From: Streptomyces sp. 11x1
GTDB taxonomy: Bacteria > Actinomycetota > Actinomycetes > Streptomycetales > Streptomycetaceae
Direction: 5' to 3'
Length of the DNA: 64,000 nt
NCBI RefSeq assembly: GCF_032598905.1
Contig: NZ_CP122458.1
Span: 1,240,001-1,304,000, forward strand
Shown: piece after piece, positions 17,173 to 26,475 of the stretch
Position numbering within the stretch: the first letter of the stretch is position 1
Layout of the letters: each line of letters opens with the position of its first letter
Made by a program: the position numbers and the translations under genes
Notes under the pieces: model-generated
Told to the model about the DNA's origin: nothing
Databases searched by the model: none
Seen by the model: only the letters and a program-made list of their open reading frames with translations

Positions 17173-17484
17173 GATGTGCGGCCGACATCCTAGAGGGTCG
17201 ATTCGGAAGAATGTCCAGAGAGGGGAGAAGGGGGCTGTTCGAGATCAACCACGCCGGGAGGAGGCGAGCCCTCGATGCCTTCCGGGAGGCCGCGGGGAGG
17301 TGAGGAGGAGCCTGTCGAGCGCGTGAGCGCGCCCCGGCGGCGCCCCACCCGGGGCCGCCGCCGGACACGCCCTGGCAGGTGCGGTGAGCAAGTGCCAGAC
17401 GGCATGCCAAAACGTTCATTCGAGCATGTGTACACCCGGGCCGCACAGCAATACTGCGCCGATGACGCAGGGCATTCAAAGTTC

Positions 17485-18838
17485 CCATACCACCGCCACC
17501 GGGGCGGCGACCTCACCTCCCGGGTGACGGCCGACACCACCTTGCTGCGGGAGGTCGTCTCGCAGGCCCTGGTCGATCTCATGACGGGAAGCCTGGTCGC
17601 CGCCGGGGCGATCGCCCTCATGGTGTGGCTGGACCCTCTGCTGCTGCTCCTGGTCGCCGTCACCGTGGCAGCGGCGGCCGTGGCGGTCGCCTCGCTGCTC
17701 ACCGGCATCAGGAACGCGTCCGAACACATGCAGGGCTCGGTCGGCGCCGTCGCCGCCGACATGGAACGCGTCCTGGGCGCCCTGCCGATGGTGCGTGTGC
17801 ACCGCGCGGAGGAGCGCGAAGCGGCCGGCATCGGCGCCCGTGTGGACGCGGCCTACGGCGCGGGAGTGCGCACCGCGAAGCTCGCCTCCATGATGATCCG
17901 CCGTCGAACCCGCCGTCCAGGGATCCTTCCTCATCGTCCTGGTCGTCGGCGGCCTGCGCGTGGGCGGTCATGCGGGCTCCCTCGGTGACCTCGTCGCGTT
18001 CCTGCTGTACGCCTCCTACCTCGTCCTGCCGCTGCCCTCCGTCTTCCGCGCCATGGGCCTCGTCCAACGCGGGATGGGCGCCTACCAGCGCATCGACGAG
18101 GTACTCCGCCTCCCTGTGGAGCCCACGGCGCCCCAGAACCCGAAGGGCCCGGCGCCCGCACCGCGGCCGACCGGGCCGTCCGGCACCCGCGAACAGCCCG
18201 TCCTCGCCCTGCGCGACGTCCACTTCGGCTGCGCCCCGGAGCGGCCGGTCCTGCGCGGTGTCGCGTTCGCCGTCCCACAGCGCCGGCACGTGGCCCTGGT
18301 GGGCAGGTCCGGCGCCGGCAAGAGCACGGTGTTCGCCCTGGCCGCGAGGTTCTGCGAGCCGGATGCGGGCACCTTGCTCTTCGACGGGCGCCCCGCGACC
18401 GAACTCACCCGTGGCGCCTGTCGCCAGGGCATCGTCGAACTGGCCCGGCTGGAAGAGGTCGTCGAGCGGCTGCCCGGGGGCCTTGCCGCCGTCATCGGTG
18501 AACGCGGCGGCACCCTCTCCGGCGGAGAACGTCAACGTGTCGCCCTCGCCCGCGCGTTGCTGGCCGCCCCCGCGCTGCTCCTCCTGGACGAGCCCACCTC
18601 CCACCTCGACGCGATCAACGAATCGGCGCTCACCACCGTCATGAAGGACATCGCCCAGGAGTGCGCCCTGCTGGTCGTCGCCCACCGTCTGTCCACCGTG
18701 CAGCACGCCGACCACATCGTGGTGCTCCAGGACGGCCGCACAGCCGCCGGACGCCACGAGGAATTGTCGGCCGGCAGTGCCCTCTATCGCGAGCTCGCCG
18801 CGAGCCAGATGCTCCGGGCGGGCGGTCAAGGGGCGTAG
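17485..18838 (+). pseudogene. ABC transporter (fused permease-ATPase) pseudogene
   Basis: The remains of a multidrug-type half transporter. The membrane part begins abruptly at HRHRGGDLTSRVTADTTLLREV, without the first helices. Near 17905 the frame shifts: one frame reads to AKLASMM and the next continues with [16 protein letters not shown]. The ATPase part keeps Walker [10 protein letters not shown], signature LSGGERQR and Walker [11 protein letters not shown]. It has, however, lost a block between RGACRQG and [15 protein letters not shown] where the Q-loop should be. Three separate lesions make it non-functional. It converges with and overlaps the dehydrogenase gene by 13 bp and marks the cluster edge. 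Confidence 0.75.
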
Positions 18839-19689
18839 TCGTAGAGCCCCCTGCCCGTCTTGCGGCCCAGCATGCCGGCCTCTACCAGGCGCCGCAGGAG
18901 CGGTGGCGGGGCGTACTGGGGCTCGCGGAACTCGTCGTGGAGGGCCTCCGCGATGGAGGTGACCACGTCGAGCCCGATCAGGTCGGCGAGCCGCAGCGGG
19001 CCCATCGGGTGGGAGCAGCCCAGCGTCATGGCGTCGTCCACCGTCTCCGCCGACGCGTGGCCCGCCTCCACCATGCGTACCGCGGCCAGGAGGTACGGAA
19101 TGAGCAGGGCGTTGACCGTGAAGCCGGCGCGGTCCGGGGACCGGATGACGCGCTTGCCGAGCGTGTCCGTCACGAATTCCTCGGCCCGTACCGCGGTCTT
19201 CTCCCGGGTGAGGAGGGTGGGGACCAGCTCGACCAGCGGCAGGGCGGGCACCGGGTTGAAGAAGTGGACGCCCAGCACCCGGCCGCCGTCGGCGGTGGCC
19301 CGGGCCAGTCTGAGGACCGAGAGGGAGGAGGTGTTGGAGGCGAGGACGGTCTCGGGGTCCTGGAGCACCTGGTCCAGCCTGGCGAACAGGTCGCGCTTGG
19401 CCTGCTCGTCCTCGCTGATCGACTCGATGACCAGCTGCCGGTCGGCCAGTTCGGCCAGGTCACTGGTGTACGACACTCGGGCCAGGGCGTTCTCGTGGTC
19501 CCGGTCGGTGATCCGGCCCTTGCCCAGCGCCCGGTCGAGCGAGCCGGTGAGCCGCGCCCTGCCCCTGACGAGCGAGTCGGGCGAGGATGCCGCGACCACG
19601 ACGTCGACTCCGGCGAGGGCGCAGACGTGCGCGATGCCCGAGCCCATGACACCGCAGCCCACGACTCCGACCTTCTGGATGGCGTTCAT
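18826..19689 (-). CDS. 3-hydroxybutyryl-CoA dehydrogenase (ethylmalonyl-CoA supply)
   Basis: 287 aa. The Rossmann motif GCGVMGSG lies at residues 11-18, the catalytic His region is [16 protein letters not shown], and the C-terminal [11 protein letters not shown] completes the family pattern. It interconverts acetoacetyl-CoA and 3-hydroxybutyryl-CoA. Its ATG overlaps the stop of the crotonyl-CoA carboxylase/reductase gene (ATGA), so the pair probably drives acetoacetyl-CoA through crotonyl-CoA to ethylmalonyl-CoA for the PKS. It is distinct from the FkbK-type dehydrogenase at 40096, which belongs to methoxymalonyl-ACP synthesis. Confidence 0.85.
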   Translation of the reverse strand: MNAIQKVGVVGCGVMGSGIAHVCALAGVDVVVAASSPDSLVRGRARLTGSLDRALGKGRITDRDHENALARVSYTSDLAELADRQLVIESISEDEQAKRDLFARLDQVLQDPETVLASNTSSLSVLRLARATADGGRVLGVHFFNPVPALPLVELVPTLLTREKTAVRAEEFVTDTLGKRVIRSPDRAGFTVNALLIPYLLAAVRMVEAGHASAETVDDAMTLGCSHPMGPLRLADLIGLDVVTSIAEALHDEFREPQYAPPPLLRRLVEAGMLGRKTGRGLYDYAP

Positions 19690-21074
19690 CGCCCGGTCCC
19701 CCCTCGTCCGGCGACCACCGGCTCGGGCGCGGGGGTCGCCGGAGCGGCGTCGCGCAGCAGGTTCAGCCGATCCTCGCCCACGCGGTCCCGCAGGACCTGG
19801 TCGGTCACCCCGAGACCGGGCCGGGGCGCAAGACACAGGACGCCGACCTTGCCGGTGTGCCGGTTGGTCTGTACGAGCCGGGCGGCCTCCGCCACCTCGG
19901 CGAGCGGGTGGACGGCGGAGAGCACCGGAACGAGGTGGCCGAGCCGGAACAGCCGGTTGCACTCGGCCTGTTCCTGGAGGTTCGCGGCGTGGCTGCCCAC
20001 GATCCGTTTGAGGTGCATCCACAAGTACCGGTTGTCGAAACGGTGTTGATAGCCGGTGCTGGATCCGCAGGTGACCACGGTGCCGCCGCGGCGGACGACG
20101 AAGACCGAGATGGCGAACGTGGCCCTGCCTATGTAGTCGAACACGACGTGCGGGTCCTCGCCGGTCTCGGCGCGGATGATCCTGCCGAGGCGTTTGCCGG
20201 CCTCTATGCTCGCGTCCGGGTCGTCTGCGAGATCGCCGTCCAGGCCGATGTCGGCGCGGTTGATGACGACGTCGCAGCCGAGCGCCCGCGCCCGTCGGCT
20301 CTTCTCCTGCGTGCTGACGACACCCACGGCGATGCCGCCGGCGTTCTTCACCAGCTGGACGGCGTAGGCGCCGAGTCCGCCGGTGGCGCCCCAGATCAGC
20401 ACGATGTCGCCCTGTTTGATCCGGGCGCCCCGGTCGCTGACCAGCATCCGGTAGGAGGTGGCGGCGCACAGCATCGTCGAGGCGGCTTCCTCCCAGGTGA
20501 GGTGGGCCGGCTTGGGGAGCAGTTGGCTGGCCCGGACCACCGCGTAGTGGGCCAGTCCGCCGAAGTTCGTCTCGAAACCCCAGATGCGCTGCTCGGCACC
20601 GAGCATGCCGTCGGCGTGGGTGGCGGGTTCCTGGTCGTCCACCTGGACGCAGCTGACGACGACGTGCTCGCCCACCTGCCAGCGCCGTACCCCGGCACCC
20701 GTGCGGACGATGACTCCGGCGGCGTCGGATCCGACGACGTGCCGGGGCAGGTCGTGCCTGGCGGCGGATCCGCCCTGGCGGCCCAGTCTGCGCAGGAAGG
20801 TGAAGGTCGGTACGGGTTCGAAGGTCGCCGACCAGACGGTGTTGTAGTTGATGGAGCTGGCCATCACGGCGATCAGCACTTCGTCCACGGCCAGTTCGGG
20901 CATGGGTACGGGACCGACCCGGAGGGTGCGGCGTACGTCCCGGTCGGCGGCGTCGCCGAACACGTTCACGTCCTCGGCGCGCAGATGGGCGGCGGTGTAC
21001 TCGGTGGGCAGGGGTTCCTTCGCCAGCCGGTCGGGGGGCGCGCCGGCGAGCACCGCTTCGGTCAAGGGGTCCAT
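19686..21074 (-). CDS. ccr: Crotonyl-CoA carboxylase/reductase
   Basis: 462 aa, medium-chain dehydrogenase/reductase fold. Diagnostic stretches are INYNTVWSATFEPVPTF, the NADPH-binding GATGGLGAYAVQLVKNAGG, and VFDYIGRATFAISVFVVRRG, all typical of carboxylating crotonyl-CoA reductases. It reductively carboxylates crotonyl-CoA to ethylmalonyl-CoA with NADPH and CO2. ATG 21074 has AGGAG six bases upstream. Its presence in the cluster agrees with the VAGH-type acyltransferase in the large PKS at 47168. Confidence 0.92.
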   Translation of the reverse strand: MDPLTEAVLAGAPPDRLAKEPLPTEYTAAHLRAEDVNVFGDAADRDVRRTLRVGPVPMPELAVDEVLIAVMASSINYNTVWSATFEPVPTFTFLRRLGRQGGSAARHDLPRHVVGSDAAGVIVRTGAGVRRWQVGEHVVVSCVQVDDQEPATHADGMLGAEQRIWGFETNFGGLAHYAVVRASQLLPKPAHLTWEEAASTMLCAATSYRMLVSDRGARIKQGDIVLIWGATGGLGAYAVQLVKNAGGIAVGVVSTQEKSRRARALGCDVVINRADIGLDGDLADDPDASIEAGKRLGRIIRAETGEDPHVVFDYIGRATFAISVFVVRRGGTVVTCGSSTGYQHRFDNRYLWMHLKRIVGSHAANLQEQAECNRLFRLGHLVPVLSAVHPLAEVAEAARLVQTNRHTGKVGVLCLAPRPGLGVTDQVLRDRVGEDRLNLLRDAAPATPAPEPVVAGRGGTGR

Positions 21075-21159
21075 GGGGGGCTCCTGAATCGTGGTCACTG
21101 GGCGGTCCACGGACGGGCGCGGACGGGCCGAGGGGGGGGCGGCAGCACGGAGAGGCCGG

Positions 21160-21250
21160 CTGCGGGAGGTTGGGGGGAGGGGGACGGCGGGGGGCTGGGG
21201 AGAGGGGACGGCGTACGGCTGGGGAGGGGGACGGCTGGGGAGGGGGACGG
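21160..21250. repeat. G-rich tandem repeats between SARP and ccr genes
   Basis: GGCTGGGGAGGGGGAC is present as two perfect tandem copies (21217-21232 and 21233-21248). A longer variant lies at 21193-21209 and a related G-run just before. On the plus strand this gives many runs of four to six G, so a G-quadruplex is plausible in DNA. Nothing is encoded here. Confidence 0.6.
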
Positions 21251-21303
21251 CGGCGACGTCTGGGTGGGGACGGGCCGGGCGGCGGTCTGCGGCCGCCCGG
21301 GGT

Positions 21304-23409
21304 TCACCCGGACGCGGCCCGGGGTGCCACGACCGGCGGCAGCCGTACCCGTAGTTCACCCACCAGTCGGCGGCCGACCAGGTCGACGCCGGTCCGCTCC
21401 GCCTCGGCGAGGGCCTCGACGAGTCCGGCGCGGTCGTCGTCCGTCCAGTTCACGGTCGGCGGGCGCAGTAGGTACGTCCCTTGCGGCTCCCCCGTCCGGC
21501 CTGGGCGAACGCTCCGGAAGAGGGTGTGCAGGTACCACCGGAGCAGGCAGCGCAGTGTCTCCACCTGGTACTCCGGACACTCCTCGGCGTCGGCGCGTTC
21601 ACGGGCGTACGCGCGCACCAGGGCGTCGAGGTGGTAGCGGGAGTGGTCGTGCTCCCGCAGCAGGTGTGCGTCGACCAGCACGTCGAGCACGTCCTCGGCG
21701 TTCTCCTGGGAGCAGCCCAGCAGCACCGCCGCGGTCTCGCCGCGGACGTACGGCATGTTGCCCGCGCCCAGTCTGCGGAACGCCGCCGCGAGATCGATGC
21801 CGTGCACGGACCGGCCGCGCAGGGCGGCGTATCCCGCGTCGAGTCCGGTGCGGACCGACAGGTCGCCGATGTGCAGTTCGTCGAGCAGGCGCCGCTGTTC
21901 GAGCAGGCGGTGGGCCAGGGCTCCGAGGCTGCGGCGGGGTCGTGAGCGCAGCCGGGTGCCGACGATGCGCAGGGCCAGCGGCACACCGGCGCACGCTTCG
22001 ACGAGCCGGTGTGCGGCGGCAGGTTCGGCGTCCATGCGGGAACGGCCGACGAATCGTTCCAGCAGTTGCAGCGAGGCTTCCTCGTCGAGCGCGTCCAGGG
22101 TGACGTCGTGGACCCCTTCGAGGTCGGCGAGCCGGTGGCGGCTGGTGACGATCACCCGGCTTCCGCCGCTGCCGGGGATGAGGGGGCGGACCTGGGCGGT
22201 GCTCATGGCGTCGTCGAGCACGATGAGCATGCGGCGGTCGGCGACCAGGGACCGGAAGAGGGAGGTGCGGTTGACCATCGTCCTCGGCACCGCGACATCG
22301 GGCACCCCGAGACCGACGAGCAACCGGGCCAGGACCTCGGCGGGTTGTGCGGGGTTCCCCGTGCTGCCCTCCAGGTCCGCGTAGACCTGTCCGTCGGCGA
22401 AGTCACCGCGGACGGAGTGGGCCGCGTGCAGTGCCAGAGCGGTCTTGCCGATGCCGGCGGCACCGTTGATCACGACGGTGGCGGCCGGCCCCGCGGCGGG
22501 CGCCTTGCCGCGCAGCAGCCGTCCCAGCGCGGCGGTCTCCCGGCATCGGGCGGTGAAGTCCGTGACGCCCTGGGGCAGTTGGGCGGGGGGCGGCCAGCCG
22601 GGCCAGGGCCGGCCGGGGCCGCCGTGTACCTCGGGGCGCTCCTCGAACGCGGCCCGGTGCCGCGGCGGCTCGTCCTCGGCGCGCAGGATACGCCGCTGGA
22701 CGGCCCGTAGTTCGGAGCCGGGCTCGGTGCCGAGCTGGTCGATGAGCGCGGCGCGGGTCCGCTGGAACAGGTCGAGGGCCTCCGGCTGCTGGCCCGAGCG
22801 GAACAGCGCCAGCATGAGACGGCCGATGAGCCCCTCGTGGAGCGGATTCTCCCGCACCAGCTGCCACAGCTCGGGCAGGATCTCGGCATGGCGCTGCAGA
22901 TCGAGTTCGAGGTCCACGCACCAGATGCGGGTCTGCAGATGGAGCCGCTGCAGATGAGAGACCTCCATGTCCTGGAGGGTGCGCGAGGGTACGTCCATCA
23001 ACGGGTCGTGCCGCCACAGGGCGAGCGCTCTGCGGAGTTCTTCGGCGGCTTGCGCGGTGCGGCCCGCCTGGACGAGGGCGTCGGCGGTCTTCCGGTGGGC
23101 GGTGAACCGTCCGAGGTCGGTCTCGTCCTCCTCCAGTTCGATCAGGTAGCCGGGCGCTCGGGTGGTGATCCTTGCCCTCCCGTCCATGCCCAGGACCTGA
23201 CGTAACCGCATGACATAGGTGCGGATCGTGGCGACGGCGCTGGGCGGCGGGGTGCCGTCCCAGACAAAGCTCGCGATGTTGTCCACCGGGACCACTCGGT
23301 TCGCGTTGAGCACGAGGGCGGCGAGAATCACCCGCTGCCTCGCGGCGGGCACTCTCAACTCGTTCCCGCCCGACCGGATGACCAGGGGACCTAGCAACAA
23401 GAACTCCAT
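21304..23409 (-). CDS. AfsR/SARP-type pathway activator with NB-ARC domain
   Basis: 701 aa from ATG 23409. Residues 1-95 are an OmpR-like winged helix of the SARP family (MEFLLLGPLVIRSGGNELRVP...YVMRLRQVLG). Residues 100-245 are the bacterial transcriptional activation domain (LALFRSGQQPEALDLFQRTR). After a Pro-rich linker comes a STAND/NB-ARC ATPase with P-loop GAAGIGKTAL near residue 360 and RRMLIVLDDA. The C-terminal TPR repeats of full-length AfsR are missing. Codon 69 is TTA, so translation should need bldA tRNA. It is the likely activator of this cluster; matching direct-repeat sites occur before the carbamoyltransferase and glycosyltransferase genes. Confidence 0.9.
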   Translation of the reverse strand: MEFLLLGPLVIRSGGNELRVPAARQRVILAALVLNANRVVPVDNIASFVWDGTPPPSAVATIRTYVMRLRQVLGMDGRARITTRAPGYLIELEEDETDLGRFTAHRKTADALVQAGRTAQAAEELRRALALWRHDPLMDVPSRTLQDMEVSHLQRLHLQTRIWCVDLELDLQRHAEILPELWQLVRENPLHEGLIGRLMLALFRSGQQPEALDLFQRTRAALIDQLGTEPGSELRAVQRRILRAEDEPPRHRAAFEERPEVHGGPGRPWPGWPPPAQLPQGVTDFTARCRETAALGRLLRGKAPAAGPAATVVINGAAGIGKTALALHAAHSVRGDFADGQVYADLEGSTGNPAQPAEVLARLLVGLGVPDVAVPRTMVNRTSLFRSLVADRRMLIVLDDAMSTAQVRPLIPGSGGSRVIVTSRHRLADLEGVHDVTLDALDEEASLQLLERFVGRSRMDAEPAAAHRLVEACAGVPLALRIVGTRLRSRPRRSLGALAHRLLEQRRLLDELHIGDLSVRTGLDAGYAALRGRSVHGIDLAAAFRRLGAGNMPYVRGETAAVLLGCSQENAEDVLDVLVDAHLLREHDHSRYHLDALVRAYARERADAEECPEYQVETLRCLLRWYLHTLFRSVRPGRTGEPQGTYLLRPPTVNWTDDDRAGLVEALAEAERTGVDLVGRRLVGELRVRLPPVVAPRAASG

Positions 23410-23523
23410 AACTGCCTCACCCCTACGAAAACATGATGCGATTCCGTCGATCGCGAGGTCCCCCGTGGCACGCTGGAGGCGCACCACGCGACGCGACAGT
23501 GGGTGGAACCCTTTCCGCAGCGG

Positions 23524-24204
23524 TCACCCGTGTACGGGTGGCCGAGCGGGCAGGACGATCGCGGTGACGGACAGGCCGTCCCGCACCAGCCAGCGGCCGG
23601 AGAGTTCCGTGAGCATGCGTGGACCGGGCACCAGCAGCCGGGCGTCGAAGACACCCGACGCGTGGCCCGGGGCGACTTCCCGGGGACGGAAATCGACGAC
23701 GGCCTCGTCGAAGTCCAGTTCGCGGCCCGTGAGTGGGTACCAGACCTTGAAGACGGCTTCCTTGGCGCCGAACAGCAGCCGGTCCCACCGCACTCCGGTA
23801 CCACCGCCCTGCCCTGCGATCCAGGAGCGTTCCTCGGGCCGGGCCACGACGTCGAGGACCCCCTCCGGCAGGGGCTGGTGGGGCTCGGCGTCGATCCCCA
23901 GGGCGAGGGCGTCGGACGCCCGGGCGAGGGCGGCGGCACGGTAGCCGGCGCAGTGCGTCATGCTTCCGACCAGCCCGTCCGGCCACCGCGGCGCCCCGCG
24001 GCGCCCGGGGACGACGGGGGCCGGTTCCATGCCGAGTTGGGTGAAGGCCCTGCGGGCGCAGGCCCGCACGGTGGTGTACTCGCGGCGGCGTTTGTCGACG
24101 GCGTCGCCGAGTGCCGCTTCCTCCTCGGGGAACAGTCGGGTGTCGGGGAGATCCTCCCGGGCCCAGGCGGAGGCGACCGTGGGGGGCAGCAACTGGTCGA
24201 TCAC
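23524..24204 (-). CDS. 4'-phosphopantetheinyl transferase (Sfp/EntD type)
   Basis: 226 aa. The Mg-binding motif GIDAEPH is at about residues 99-105 and the second motif LLFGAKEAVFKVWYPLTG at about 146-163, both diagnostic; SMTHCAGY precedes them as in EntD-like enzymes. It transfers phosphopantetheine from CoA to the Ser of carrier domains, here probably the PKS ACPs and the stand-alone FkbJ-type ACP. GTG 24204 overlaps the stop of the metallophosphoesterase gene (GTGA). This gene pair is often seen together in Streptomyces natural-product clusters. Confidence 0.9.
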   Translation of the reverse strand: MIDQLLPPTVASAWAREDLPDTRLFPEEEAALGDAVDKRRREYTTVRACARRAFTQLGMEPAPVVPGRRGAPRWPDGLVGSMTHCAGYRAAALARASDALALGIDAEPHQPLPEGVLDVVARPEERSWIAGQGGGTGVRWDRLLFGAKEAVFKVWYPLTGRELDFDEAVVDFRPREVAPGHASGVFDARLLVPGPRMLTELSGRWLVRDGLSVTAIVLPARPPVHG

Positions 24205-25058
24205 GGGGCGGTCACCGCCGGAAGGATCTGGCGCAGGACGCCTCGGGGCATGCCGCGCTGCCGGTGCTCGCGGGGGTAGCCGACCGAGACCTCCTCGAAG
24301 CGGACTCCGTCGTGCCAGGTGGTGCGGGGGATGTGCAGATGTCCGTAGACCACGACCTTGGCGTCGAACCGCACATGCCACTTGGCGGTCTGTTCGGTTC
24401 CGCACCACTGGGCGAACTCCGGGTGGTACAGGACCCTTGTCGGATCCCGTACCAGGGGAAAGTGGTTGACCAGTACGGTCGGCAGCTCGGGATCGCGCTC
24501 GGCGAGCCGGCGCTCGGTCTCCACCAGCCGGGCGTGGCACCACGCCTCGCGGCTCGGGTACGGGTCGGGGTGCAGGAGCATCTCGTCGGTGCACACCACA
24601 CCGGCCTCGTAGGCCTGGGCGAGCGCCTGCTCCTTGGTCGCGGCGGTGGGAGTGCGGAAACTGTAGTCGTAGAGGACGAAGAGGGGTGCGACGGTGACGG
24701 GGCCGCCCGGTCCGTCCCACACGGGGTACGGGTCCTGCGGGGTGAGGACGCCGAGCCCGCGGCAGATGTCCACGAGATGGCGGTATCGTTCCTCCCCGCG
24801 TAACTGAACGGGGTCGCTGGGAGGGGTCCAGAGTTCGTGGTTCCCCGGTGCCCAGATCACAGTGTCGAATCGTTCTCGCAACAGGGTCAGCGCCCACGTG
24901 AAGTCCTCGGTAATCTCACCGACGTCGCCAGCCACGATGAGCCAGTCGTCGTCGGACTGGGGACGCATGCCGGCCACGATGTGCCGGTTCTCCGGATAGG
25001 CCACATGAAGATCACTTGTTGCCATGAGCCTGCCTGATACCCGTCCGGAAGATCTCAT
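24201..25058 (-). CDS. Calcineurin-like metallophosphoesterase
   Basis: Up to 285 aa (ATG 25058; ATG 25025 is a possible shorter start). All five metal-binding blocks of the family are visible: SDLHVAYPEN, AGDVGE, PGNHELW, VNHFPL and YGHLHIPR. Codon 86 is TTA (24803-24801), in DPVQLRGEE. The gene is coupled to the phosphopantetheinyl transferase by GTGA, so bldA could gate both. The substrate is unknown. It is divergent from the type II thioesterase gene. Confidence 0.82.
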   Translation of the reverse strand: MRSSGRVSGRLMATSDLHVAYPENRHIVAGMRPQSDDDWLIVAGDVGEITEDFTWALTLLRERFDTVIWAPGNHELWTPPSDPVQLRGEERYRHLVDICRGLGVLTPQDPYPVWDGPGGPVTVAPLFVLYDYSFRTPTAATKEQALAQAYEAGVVCTDEMLLHPDPYPSREAWCHARLVETERRLAERDPELPTVLVNHFPLVRDPTRVLYHPEFAQWCGTEQTAKWHVRFDAKVVVYGHLHIPRTTWHDGVRFEEVSVGYPREHRQRGMPRGVLRQILPAVTAP

Positions 25059-25103
25059 GCAGCACTTTCTACCGGCTGCTCCCCGCGCCGAGGCAGCGGA
25101 TCT

Positions 25104-25152
25104 GGGGTGGCTGGAAGGATCTCTGGGGGTTGTAGGGGGTGGCTAGGGGTGG
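25104..25152 (+). promoter_or_regulatory. Helically phased GGGGTGG repeats before the thioesterase gene
   Basis: GGGGTGG or GGGGTTG starts at 25104, 25126, 25136 and 25146, that is at intervals of 22, 10 and 10 bp. They lie in the divergent interval, 77-125 bp before the thioesterase start. SARP sites are direct heptamer repeats, usually with an 11-bp period, so this is only a candidate activator site. Confidence 0.35.
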
Positions 25153-25228
25153 CCGCCACCGATTCGGGCTGCCTAACCTCCGTTACGTTGCCGGCAGGCA
25201 CATGACCTACCAGGGCGAAGGACGGACG

Positions 25229-26014
25229 ATGGATCGAAGCGCCGAGGAACCGGACCTGTGGCTCCGGTGCTTCGTGGCCGCCCCCCGGGCCCAGGCACGA
25301 CTCGTCTGTTTCCCGCACGCCGGCGGATCGGCGAGTGCCTACCACGCCATGGCGAACGCGCTGCCGCCCACGGCGGAGGTGCTGGCCGTGCAGTACCCGG
25401 GCCGTCAGGACCGGCGGGCCGAGAAGTGCGTCGACAACGTTCCGGAGCTGGTCGACCGGCTGGTGTCGGTCCTGACCGCATCGGCCGACGACCGGCCGCT
25501 GGCGCTGTTCGGGCACAGCATGGGCGCCACCCTCGCCTACGAGGTGGCGCGCCGACTGGAGCGGGAGGGCGGGGCGAACGGCCCGGTCACCGTGTTCCTC
25601 TCCGGGCGCCGGGCGCCGCGCTTCGAGCGCAGTGAGTACATCCACCAGCGCGACGACCAGGGAATTCTGCGGGAGTTGGAGCTGCTGGGCGGATCCGGCG
25701 CCGTGGCACTGGCCGACCCGGAGATCCTCCAGATGGTCATGCCCGCCATACGCGGCGACTATCGCGCGGCGGAGACCTATGTACATGTGCCCGGGCCGCC
25801 ACTGCGCTGCCCGGTGGTGGCGCTGACGGGGGACGCCGACCCGCGTGCGGCCGTGGCGGAGGTCGAGGCGTGGCGCGAGTACACGGAGGGGCCGTTCACC
25901 ACGCAGGTGTTCAAGGGCGGTCACTTCTTTCTCAATGATCATCCGGACGCGGTGCACAGCACGGTCCGCGATCGCCTGAGCTCGCTCCCGGTCTTCGGCG
26001 CGGGCACTCATTAG
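25229..26014 (+). CDS. Type II thioesterase (editing)
   Basis: 261 aa, alpha/beta-hydrolase. LVCFPHAGGSASAYH near residue 25, nucleophile elbow FGHSMGAT near residue 94, and the catalytic His in FKGGHFFL near residue 230 give the usual TEII pattern. It removes mis-primed or decarboxylated acyl groups from PKS carrier domains. ATG 25229 is chosen because GAAGGA lies upstream and the length fits the family; an ATG at 25202 is possible. It starts a three-gene rightward unit, unlike the rest of the cluster, which runs leftward. Confidence 0.88.
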   Translation: MDRSAEEPDLWLRCFVAAPRAQARLVCFPHAGGSASAYHAMANALPPTAEVLAVQYPGRQDRRAEKCVDNVPELVDRLVSVLTASADDRPLALFGHSMGATLAYEVARRLEREGGANGPVTVFLSGRRAPRFERSEYIHQRDDQGILRELELLGGSGAVALADPEILQMVMPAIRGDYRAAETYVHVPGPPLRCPVVALTGDADPRAAVAEVEAWREYTEGPFTTQVFKGGHFFLNDHPDAVHSTVRDRLSSLPVFGAGTH

Positions 26015-26034
26015 GCAGACTCGGAGGAAGCTCG

Positions 26035-26358
26035 ATGCCCCCAGCCGCCATCAGAGAACTGCTCGGTACCGTCGACCGGCTGGCGCACTGCGTCGACTCA
26101 CTGCGGTCCTCCGGATTCGGCGAGCCTCCCGCGCTCACCAGACTGGCCGACGATGTGGAACGGCTGCGCCTCCATGTCCGCACGCTCGTCGGTGAATCGG
26201 CCGACGCTGTGTCGGCCCGCCCGCCGGCCGGAGATCGAGCCACCATTGCCGTGTCCGACATTCCCTACGACGCCAGGCTGTGGCACGGCGCGGACGACGA
26301 GGGCGTGGGCGGCCACGGCCGCCAGGTTTCCCCCACCCCCGGGCCCGCCGGGCTCTGA
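26035..26358 (+). CDS. Small hypothetical protein (107 aa)
   Basis: No family recognised. Residues 1-55 are a heptad-like helix rich in Leu, Arg and Asp (IRELLGTVDRLAHCVDSLR, then ALTRLADDVERLRLHVRTL) and would suit a coiled coil or small helical bundle. The rest is Gly/Pro-rich and probably disordered. GGAGG seven bases before the ATG and the 20-bp distance from the thioesterase gene support real translation as the middle gene of the rightward unit. The C-terminal 35 residues have a composition like non-coding GC-rich DNA, so a shorter functional core is possible. Confidence 0.6.
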   Translation: MPPAAIRELLGTVDRLAHCVDSLRSSGFGEPPALTRLADDVERLRLHVRTLVGESADAVSARPPAGDRATIAVSDIPYDARLWHGADDEGVGGHGRQVSPTPGPAGL

Positions 26359-26475
26359 CCGCGCGGAACGACGCCGAGGCGGGTCCGTACCCGAGCACGC
26401 ACGGCTCGCCGTCCGGCGCTCCCCCGCCGCCCGGCGTGCCGCTCACACCGACTCCCACCGGGACGGAGATCCCCC

